The notes beneath the pieces are model-generated. The model was not told where the DNA came from. It did not search any database and saw nothing but the letters and a program-made list of their open reading frames with translations. A DNA stretch of 12,367 nt from Alphaproteobacteria bacterium (GTDB taxonomy: Bacteria; Pseudomonadota; Alphaproteobacteria; Rs-D84). Location of the stretch: assembly GCA_024402835.1 (NCBI GenBank), contig JAKSSZ010000012.1:1-12367 (forward strand), in the 5' to 3' direction. How positions within the stretch are numbered: position 1 is the first letter of the stretch; the number at the start of each line of letters is the position of its first letter. Position numbers and translations under genes: made by a program. Shown here one piece after another: positions 1 through 5,630 of the stretch.

Positions 1-60
1 ACCTCTTTATCTAAATAATAACACAAATTTTCTTTTTGTCTATATAAATATTATGTTTTT

Positions 61-116
61 ATACAAAAATGTGTCTCTGTTCTCTCACTGTTAACAGTGA
101 GAAAAATACAAAAATG
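61..116. promoter_or_regulatory. Perfect 20-bp palindrome flanked by an 11-bp direct repeat
   Basis: Positions 83-102 read TCTCACTGTTAACAGTGAGA, identical to its own reverse complement. The symmetry continues outward with one mismatch to positions 80 and 105. An 11-bp direct repeat, ATACAAAAATG, lies on either side at 61-71 and 106-116. No T-run follows on either strand, so an intrinsic terminator is unlikely, and the dyad has no spare loop. It looks like a binding site for a homodimeric regulator placed just upstream of the promoter of the five-repeat HTH gene. Autoregulation by that protein is a guess. It could equally control a gene leaving the window on the left, since the minus strand carries AGAGG at the very edge (positions 3-7). 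Confidence 0.55.
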
Positions 117-125
117 CCTATTGTT

Positions 126-154
126 TTGTAAAATGCTATTTTTTGTGATAAAAT
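126..154 (+). promoter_or_regulatory. Putative sigma-70 extended -10 promoter of the five-repeat HTH gene
   Basis: A -35-like TTGTAA (126-131) and a -10-like TAAAAT (149-154) are separated by 17 bases. The -10 is preceded by TGA (146-148), giving an extended -10. Transcription would begin near 161, leaving a short leader containing GGAG at 168-171. The -35 is weak and the surroundings are A/T-rich, so chance similarity is possible. Confidence 0.4.
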
Positions 155-179
155 ACAATATTATTATGGAGTGGATAAT

Positions 180-1391
180 ATGAATAATAATCTAATAAAA
201 ACAGATGATTGGTTGTCTGTAAAAGATTTACATAGTATATTTGTTGGTGGTTTACAGTATATATATATGATTTTAGAGAAAAATGTTTCTAAATATCCGG
301 ATATGATTTCGTATAGATTGGTGCCTGGATGTAAAAAAAGACAAGTGTTGTGCTTAAAAAAATCTTTTGTTCAAGAATTTGCAAATATTTCAGGTTTAGA
401 ATTGCGGGATAATAAATCAGAATTTTTATCGGTAAGGCAAATTCAAAAATATGTGTATGGGGGGCATAATAAAATATATAATTTGTTGAAAAAATATTCA
501 CAACAATATCCAAACCACATTAAATTAAAAAATACTGGTGGTAATAGACAAGCTGTGTATTTAAATAAAAAATATTTAGATAAATTTATATCTTTATCTT
601 GTTTAATACCATATAATAATGATTTCGTAAAAACAGATAAATGGTTATCTGTGGCAGAATTGGAACGTACTATTGTTGGTCACCATAAAACAATTTTAGC
701 AATGTTAAAAGAAAAACAAATAATAATGCCTTATGCTATACAATACAAAAAAATAGGTTCTAATATAGCATTATGTCTTGATAAAAATTATTTGTCAGAT
801 TTTATGAAAGATACGAATTTTGTATTACGAACAGATTTGGCATCGGAAAGAAAAACATCAGATTGGCTAAATACTATTGAATTAAAAGAGTTTGTTTTAG
901 AAGAAAAGAAAAAATTACGTCAAAAATTGAGAGATTTACAAGATGTAATGCCGTACGCAATACAAACAAAATTTCACAAGGCACAATTTTGTATATGCTT
1001 GCATAAAAATTATATAGATGAATTTTTACAGAAAACCGGATTTAAAAGGGCTGGTCCAGAAATAACAAGTCAAAAAACAATTGCTTGGTTGTCTGCGACA
1101 GATATACAAAAATATGTTGTTGCAACACAATCACAAATCCAAGAGTTATTGGTTAAATATACAAAATTAAAGGGTAGAGAGTTTATAGCATATAAAAAGG
1201 CGGAAGGCAAAAAACAGCCGATATTATGTTTAAATAAAAAATATCTGAAAAATTTTGTTAATACTTATGACTTGAAATGGAAAAGAGATGTTTTGCGGGC
1301 GGGTATGATAAAATTACAAACAATAAATCCAAACAAGCAATTTGATACGATTTTTATCCATGCAAAAAAAACAAATGGATCATCAAAATAA
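180..1391 (+). CDS. Protein of five tandem helix-turn-helix-like repeats, function unknown
   Basis: This 403-aa, Lys-rich protein has no signal peptide. I chose the ATG at 180 because GGAG (168-171) sits 8 bases upstream; an in-frame GTG at 171 would overlap that ribosome binding site. Five repeats of about 60 residues occupy roughly residues 7-67, 78-137, 151-208, 225-282 and 299-359. Each follows the same pattern: a WLS-type start, a helix, a V-x-G-type turn, an I-x-x-L helix, a central P-x-x-I, then often K-x-x-G, and finally CLxKxYLxxF. This order matches the excisionase/HTH_17 winged-helix fold (established family pattern), although each unit has several extra residues before the wing. 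About 45 residues follow the last repeat. A role in binding DNA through several modules in series is inference; protein or RNA binding is possible. The neighbouring palindrome and the cytosolic character fit a regulator or nucleoid-type protein. Confidence 0.8.
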   Translation: MNNNLIKTDDWLSVKDLHSIFVGGLQYIYMILEKNVSKYPDMISYRLVPGCKKRQVLCLKKSFVQEFANISGLELRDNKSEFLSVRQIQKYVYGGHNKIYNLLKKYSQQYPNHIKLKNTGGNRQAVYLNKKYLDKFISLSCLIPYNNDFVKTDKWLSVAELERTIVGHHKTILAMLKEKQIIMPYAIQYKKIGSNIALCLDKNYLSDFMKDTNFVLRTDLASERKTSDWLNTIELKEFVLEEKKKLRQKLRDLQDVMPYAIQTKFHKAQFCICLHKNYIDEFLQKTGFKRAGPEITSQKTIAWLSATDIQKYVVATQSQIQELLVKYTKLKGREFIAYKKAEGKKQPILCLNKKYLKNFVNTYDLKWKRDVLRAGMIKLQTINPNKQFDTIFIHAKKTNGSSK

Positions 1392-1412
1392 AGAAATTAT
1401 AACTTTATTTTC

Positions 1413-1446
1413 TTATTTACAGAATTATTCAAAGATGGTATAATTA
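1413..1446 (+). promoter_or_regulatory. Strong extended -10 sigma-70 promoter of the 1044-aa secreted protein gene
   Basis: The -35 is TTTACA (1416-1421) and the -10 is TATAAT (1439-1444), with a 17-base spacer and TGG directly before the -10. Transcription should start near 1451, giving a leader of about 68 bases. The flanks TTATTTACA and TATAATTA recur exactly at the promoter at 9173-9206, so the two loci are probably controlled alike. A small palindrome GAATTATTC lies in the spacer. Confidence 0.75.
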
Positions 1447-1475
1447 AAATCAAGTGAAGGTGTATCATACAGAAA

Positions 1476-1516
1476 ACGCCACTTTTGGCGTATCTTATGA
1501 GTAATACAGGAGATAC
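1476..1516 (+). promoter_or_regulatory. Leader hairpin and possible occlusion of the ribosome binding site
   Basis: ACGCCA (1476-1481) and TGGCGT (1486-1491) form a 6-bp stem with a 4-base loop in the leader of the 1044-aa gene. An alternative pairing, GTATCT (1490-1495) with AGATAC (1511-1516), would cover part of the AGGAGA ribosome binding site (1508-1513). The two stems share bases 1490-1491, so they could exclude each other, as in a simple translational switch. The stems are short and there is no match to a known riboswitch that I recognise. Confidence 0.3.
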
Positions 1517-1518
1517 TT

Positions 1519-4500
1519 ATGAATATTCGCGTGAATACAAATTGTTTTAAAAACGTATTGGGAACAATATTTTTATTGTTTGCTGTGTTTTTTGTTTGTT
1601 CTACTTTGATTTCGGTTAGAACTGTTTTGGCTGACCCAATTGCACCAGTAAATGAATATGTTATGCAACAATCAAGTAGTCGTGCAAGCCCACGTTCAAG
1701 CAGTCGTGCAAGTGGTCGTGTTGCACAAACAAATAATAATCGCGCAACAGTCGCAAGAACAGGAACAAATCAAAAGGTTGTAAATCGTAATGTGGCAACA
1801 CGTTCCGCAGTAAATAATAGTCGTGGAACAACATCCAGAAGCGTTAATGCACGTTCCGGAAAGGCCACAACTACAAGTCGCAGTGTGACATCACGTGCAG
1901 GTGGCGCAACACGTACAACTTCGCGTAATGTTCGTTCCAGAAATGCAATAAGTAAAGAGGTTGCGCGTGTGGGTGTTAGTGGTTCGGCTACGACTGCCGT
2001 TCGTGGAACTTCAACAACATATTCTTATTTGACAAATAGATTATATACCGGAAATTATTCCAATATTATAGATTCAACCACAGGTTTGATTTCTGCGGAT
2101 GCATATTCATCTTGTTTGGAAGCGTATTATACATGTATGGATGAAATATGTACTGCACGTAGTGATACAAAGGGACGTTGTTCTTGCGCTGGTCGTGCAC
2201 ATAATTTCTTGGAAGCTGAAAAAGCTTTGCAAACAGCTAATGAAGAATTGATTGTTTTGTCCGGACAATTATCTTTGTTGATTTCTACCAAGGGTAAAGG
2301 TAAAGATTTATCCACAGCATTTACTTTGACCGAAGCCGAAGAAATCATGAACTGTGTATCGTACAAGGATGCAAAAGCAGTTGCGGGAACAACAAAAGAC
2401 GAAGAAGGTAATATTGTTAGTAAAACAACTTATATGACAAATTGGTGTCAAGCTCATATGTTGTATGATTCAGCGGAATGTAGCGAGAGTGTTGAACCAA
2501 GTTACTGTACAAAAAATTCTTATGGATTTAACATAAACAATGTTAATGGTTCCAGTTCCGATATTTTGGCACAATTCAAAGCGTGGGCGAATGCTCAAGA
2601 TTTGGCAAAACAATATACAACAAATAAATCTGATAGTTATGTGGGCGCCGTTACGAGCGATATTGTAGAAATTGTTAATACAACGATAACCACTGGTTCA
2701 ACAGCAAATGCAGATTTAGATGCGTTGGCAAAAAAATGGGGTTATAAGTTATTTGAATATGCACACAACAATGTTTGTGGCCGTGTATTAGATTCTTGCT
2801 TTAATGGTATATACGAAGCATGTGGAACACCACCATCTGTTACAGATTCTGATAATAAATCATATAACAGTTATATCAGTGTAACAAGTGATACTGGCGA
2901 TATTAAATTAAATGAACGTGGAACGGGAAGCGCAACAACAAGTTCTTCGGCTTCGTGTTTTGGCTATACAACAACAACCAGCACAACAACACGGACAACA
3001 ACAACGACAGACCCATATTCTTCGTTGCGTGGGCCGGTTGCGGATGCACGTCGCAGTATTATGCAAAAGTATTTGTTAGATGCAAATGCGGCTTGTGATG
3101 TTTATGGCGAGGCATTACAAGAAACAGCACAAAATATAAATTATCAAAAGATAGCAGCAAAGCAATCTTTGCAAGCAAAAAGATTAGAATTTGTTCAAGA
3201 AGAAAATGAAGAAAGATTGGCAACCGCAACAACTGCAATTGATAATTTTAATGAATGTATAAGTGAAATATGGGATTGTTATGAAAATTATGAAGATGAA
3301 GAAGGTTGGACAAACGCACGTATAAAGGCGTATTGTTCGCAAGCATCCCAAGTTCCAGCATGTTATGAAACTATGATTTGTAGTCCAGCAGATACACAAT
3401 TTACAGCTGTGTTAGATTTTCCAGATAGCGATAAATGTGCTTTTACAGATGAATATGAATCATCATCATGTCGTAATATAGTAACGATAAGTGAAATACT
3501 ATATGGAACAGGTGTTGATACGGCTGCTTTATCAACATTAATAAATGAAATAAAAGAAAAGGGCAGTATCCAAATTGATAAAGTTACAACAATGACACCG
3601 GTTCCAGTTGGAACACATAATTCAAAGGCAATTCGTGAAAATTGTTTACAACGTGCTTTGAGTTGTGAAACTCCAAATGCTGGATGTTTACGTGATTGGA
3701 AAAAAGCCGGGACTATAGGTTGTCCTGCTGGTAAATATTTGAAAGCTGGCACGACAACATGTATATCTTGTAAAGACGCGGGATTAAGTGATGATACTTA
3801 TTGTCCTGGTGCTGTATGTAATACAAATGCAGATGTGGATTGTGGCATACAACAATGTCAACAAGGTTATTCTTCTTCTGAAGATTGGAGTTACTGTACT
3901 AAAGATGTTGAATGTCGAGAGGGGTGGTATTTGCCAGCAGGTGGGTCTTCTTGTTCTATTTGTCCACAAGGTTCATATTGTCCAGGACAACAACAAAGTA
4001 AATATAAGACTGGAACAATAACTGACCAAGGGATATTCTCTTGTCCAAATGGTAAAACTACCGAAACAACTGGTGCTTCAAGTGTTGATGAATGTACTAA
4101 ATTTATAAAAACATGCCCAGCTGGACAGTATATAAAAAATAATACATGTGTAACTTGTGAAAAAGGTAGTTACTGTGAAGGCGGTTTATTAAATCATGAT
4201 AGTAATGAAATTGTTGGTATAACACAGTGTCCAAATGGACAAACAACAGAGACAACTGGTGCTAAATCTGTGCAAGAATGTAAAATTGAAACAGAATGTC
4301 TTGCTGGACAGTATGTAAAAAATAATAGATGTGTAAGTTGTGAAAAAGATAGTTATTGTGAAGGTGGTTTGTTATACCATAATAATAATGAAATTGTTGG
4401 TATAACACAGTGTCCAACGGGAAAAATGACAGAGACAACTGGTGCTAAATCTAAAAATGAATGCAAGTTCACAACAGAATGTTCAGCTGGACAATATGTA

Positions 4501-4653
4501 AAAAATAATATATGTGTAATTTGTGAACAAGATAGTTATTGCGAAGGTGGTTTGTTGTATCATGATAATAATGAAACTGTCGGCATAACATCTTGCGCAT
4601 CTGGTAAAACAACAGATGGTAAAGGAAAATCATCGCCAAGTGATTGTCGGTAA
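1519..4653 (+). CDS. Large exported modular Cys-rich protein with C-terminal 61-residue repeats
   Basis: A 1044-aa protein starts at ATG 1519, with AGGAGA 5 bases upstream. A signal peptide has a hydrophobic core at about 14-32 and a probable cleavage after VLA (38), so the mature protein would begin DP. Residues 52-166 are a basic Ser/Arg/Thr/Asn-rich disordered tract with hardly any acidic residues. From residue 199 on, Cys pairs spaced C-x6-C recur at 199/206, 420/427, 580/587 and 709/716. A Thr-rich linker (484-497) divides two mostly helical parts, and 540-600 looks like coiled coil. From C735 the sequence becomes Cys-rich modules of the CPAGxY...C..C...YC.GG type, reminiscent of ephrin-like/TNFR-like extracellular modules. 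The last three modules (866-926, 927-987, 988-1044) are near-identical. The protein is likely exported and disulfide-bonded, at the cell surface or in the periplasm. No catalytic motif is visible and its function is unknown. Its stop overlaps the next start. Confidence 0.85.
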   Translation: MNIRVNTNCFKNVLGTIFLLFAVFFVCSTLISVRTVLADPIAPVNEYVMQQSSSRASPRSSSRASGRVAQTNNNRATVARTGTNQKVVNRNVATRSAVNNSRGTTSRSVNARSGKATTTSRSVTSRAGGATRTTSRNVRSRNAISKEVARVGVSGSATTAVRGTSTTYSYLTNRLYTGNYSNIIDSTTGLISADAYSSCLEAYYTCMDEICTARSDTKGRCSCAGRAHNFLEAEKALQTANEELIVLSGQLSLLISTKGKGKDLSTAFTLTEAEEIMNCVSYKDAKAVAGTTKDEEGNIVSKTTYMTNWCQAHMLYDSAECSESVEPSYCTKNSYGFNINNVNGSSSDILAQFKAWANAQDLAKQYTTNKSDSYVGAVTSDIVEIVNTTITTGSTANADLDALAKKWGYKLFEYAHNNVCGRVLDSCFNGIYEACGTPPSVTDSDNKSYNSYISVTSDTGDIKLNERGTGSATTSSSASCFGYTTTTSTTTRTTTTTDPYSSLRGPVADARRSIMQKYLLDANAACDVYGEALQETAQNINYQKIAAKQSLQAKRLEFVQEENEERLATATTAIDNFNECISEIWDCYENYEDEEGWTNARIKAYCSQASQVPACYETMICSPADTQFTAVLDFPDSDKCAFTDEYESSSCRNIVTISEILYGTGVDTAALSTLINEIKEKGSIQIDKVTTMTPVPVGTHNSKAIRENCLQRALSCETPNAGCLRDWKKAGTIGCPAGKYLKAGTTTCISCKDAGLSDDTYCPGAVCNTNADVDCGIQQCQQGYSSSEDWSYCTKDVECREGWYLPAGGSSCSICPQGSYCPGQQQSKYKTGTITDQGIFSCPNGKTTETTGASSVDECTKFIKTCPAGQYIKNNTCVTCEKGSYCEGGLLNHDSNEIVGITQCPNGQTTETTGAKSVQECKIETECLAGQYVKNNRCVSCEKDSYCEGGLLYHNNNEIVGITQCPTGKMTETTGAKSKNECKFTTECSAGQYVKNNICVICEQDSYCEGGLLYHDNNETVGITSCASGKTTDGKGKSSPSDCR
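1672..2016 (+). repeat. Low-complexity Ser/Arg/Thr coding tract
   Basis: The DNA coding for residues 52-166 of the exported protein is rich in short recurring words such as AGTCGTGCAAG and CGTTCC, giving an R-S/R-A/T-S-R protein sequence. It lies directly after the signal peptide. Such tracts usually change length easily by slippage. The strong positive charge suggests ionic contact with an anionic partner such as lipopolysaccharide, teichoic-like polymers or nucleic acid; that is inference. Confidence 0.6.
2968..3009 (+). repeat. ACA/ACC/ACG triplet tract encoding a Thr-rich linker
   Basis: Fourteen codons (residues 484-497) are nearly all Thr, interrupted by one Ser and one Arg. It reads as a flexible or potentially O-glycosylated linker between two Cys-containing helical parts of the 1044-aa protein. 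The triplet repetition makes it prone to length change. Confidence 0.65.
4114..4650 (+). repeat. Three tandem 183-bp repeats encoding 61-residue Cys-rich modules
   Basis: Units run 4114-4296, 4297-4479 and 4480-4650, the last lacking the linker. Each encodes C-x-A-G-Q-Y-[IV]-K-N-N-x-C-V-x-C-E, then SYCEGGLL, then VGIT-x-C, T-T and a final C, giving six Cys per unit. Stretches of well over 20 bases are identical between units 1 and 2, showing recent duplication. A more divergent relative at residues 799-865 and a looser one from residue 735 lie just upstream, so the array has older and younger members. It probably expands and contracts by recombination. Confidence 0.9.
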
Positions 4654-5225
4654 TGCGGTTGATAGATTCTATTTTAGATAAATCGTCAAAAAAATGGTAT
4701 TCATGGGTTGTCTGTTTTATGACAATCTGTGAATCTATTTTTTTATTTATTCCCCCAGAAGTTTTTATGACCCCAGCAATAGTTGCAAATAAAAGACGCA
4801 CAGTACCGGTGACTGTGGCTGCGGCTGTGGGGTCTGTTATAGGTGGGGCAATTGCATACGCCATAGGTTATTGGTTGTTTGATAGTGTTGGTATTTGGTT
4901 GATAGAACATTTTGCAACAATGGAAAAGTTTTTATATACCAAAGATATGTTTACACAATATGGTATATTGATAATAATTTTAACAGCCGTAACCCCAATA
5001 CCATATAAATTATTGGCAATATGTGCTGGATTTATGAAATATCCATTGTTTATATTTTTGTTGGTGTCCGCAATTTTCAGAACAGGCCGTTTTGGTATAA
5101 TTGGCTTTTTATTGTGGAAATTCCAAGAAAAAGCAAATGAATTAGTAAAAAAGTATTCTTTGCAAATTACTATTGGTGCAATAGTTTTTGCTTTGTTGGG
5201 TTTGGGTATATTATATTTAATATAA
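4653..5225 (+). CDS. YqaA-type DedA-family (VTT/SNARE-associated) membrane protein
   Basis: This 190-aa inner-membrane protein starts at ATG 4653, one base overlapping the stop of the exported protein (TAATG). A TTG at 4644 in the same frame is less likely because the overlap start is typical of translational coupling. Several hydrophobic segments are visible, near 17-35, 52-75, 104-128, 132-155 and 171-190. Family signatures include CESIFLFIPPE (26-36), the small-residue stretch VGSVIGGAIAYAIG, TPIPYKLLAICAG (114-126) and FRTGR (142-146). The last is the conserved Arg-containing region seen in DedA/YqaA proteins. DedA proteins are linked to membrane homeostasis and lipid or undecaprenyl-phosphate flipping; the substrate of YqaA-like members is not settled. 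Coupling to a secreted protein may reflect joint envelope function or only compact packing. Confidence 0.85.
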   Translation: MRLIDSILDKSSKKWYSWVVCFMTICESIFLFIPPEVFMTPAIVANKRRTVPVTVAAAVGSVIGGAIAYAIGYWLFDSVGIWLIEHFATMEKFLYTKDMFTQYGILIIILTAVTPIPYKLLAICAGFMKYPLFIFLLVSAIFRTGRFGIIGFLLWKFQEKANELVKKYSLQITIGAIVFALLGLGILYLI

Positions 5226-5239
5226 GCGCTTGAAATTTT

Positions 5240-5276
5240 AATAATACGAGTGTATTATTGCCACATAAACAAGTGG
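5240..5276 (+). promoter_or_regulatory. Two adjacent stem-loops in the rbfA leader
   Basis: AATAATAC (5240-5247) pairs perfectly with GTATTATT (5252-5259) around a GAGT loop. Immediately after it, CCAC (5261-5264) pairs with GTGG (5273-5276) around an 8-base loop. No T-run follows, so this is not an intrinsic terminator. The only Shine-Dalgarno-like bases before the rbfA start are in the GTGG arm, so the second stem could limit translation at low temperature; this is inference. A weak promoter-like pair (TTGTTG 5194-5199, TAATAT 5218-5223, 18-base spacer) ends just inside the preceding gene. Confidence 0.35.
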
Positions 5277-5282
5277 TAAAAA

Positions 5283-5630
5283 ATGCGCAAACAAACAAAT
5301 TCAAATCGTTCAGAAAAAATAGCAAGCAAAGTACAAACTTTGGTTTCAGAGATATTACAGCATGATTTTGCAGATGATAATTTGATAAATAGTATTTCTT
5401 TGGTTGGTTCAGAATCACATGGTGGAATGCAATTTGTAAAATTATTCTTTTATTGCAGAGATAATAAAGATGAAACACAGAAAAAATTGGATGAGATAAC
5501 CAAAACAGTGCGTTTTTTATTAGCACAAAAAATAAATCAAAAATATGTTCCAGAAATTCGTTTTGCTTATGATAATACTTTGGAAAGGGCAGATAGAATA
5601 GAAGAATTATTAAAAAATATAGAGAAATAA
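5283..5630 (+). CDS. rbfA: Ribosome-binding factor A (30S maturation)
   Basis: This 115-aa protein matches RbfA along its length. It has a basic N-terminus with R-x-x-KIASKVQTLVSEIL, then ISLVGSESHGGMQFVKLFFYC for the central strands of the single KH domain. It ends with the diagnostic R-F-L-L-A-Q-K-I...YVPEIRFAYDNTLERADRIEELL. RbfA binds the neck of the 30S subunit near 16S helix 1 and helps mature the 5' end of 16S rRNA, notably in the cold (family knowledge). It is a little shorter than the E. coli protein (133 aa), lacking its C-terminal extension. Its TAA overlaps the lepA ATG by one base (ATAATG), so the two are translationally coupled. The usual partners infB and truB are not in this window. 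Confidence 0.93.
   Translation: MRKQTNSNRSEKIASKVQTLVSEILQHDFADDNLINSISLVGSESHGGMQFVKLFFYCRDNKDETQKKLDEITKTVRFLLAQKINQKYVPEIRFAYDNTLERADRIEELLKNIEK

Noticed and set aside
171..179. GTG start three codons upstream for the HTH-repeat protein
   Set aside because: It overlaps the GGAG ribosome binding site that serves ATG 180 and has no site of its own.
1391..1414. Possible terminator after the HTH-repeat gene
   Set aside because: AAGAAAT/ATTTTCTT needs a bulge and is all A/T with no clear T-run at the correct place.
1497..1550. 17-codon upstream reading frame overlapping the start of the 1044-aa gene
   Set aside because: It has no ribosome binding site and would arise easily by chance.
4114..4650. 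CRISPR-like array
   Set aside because: The 183-bp repeats are in frame, coding and without spacers.
4644..4652. TTG start for the YqaA-type protein
   Set aside because: The ATG at 4653 overlaps the upstream stop in the usual TAATG arrangement and gives the expected N-terminus.
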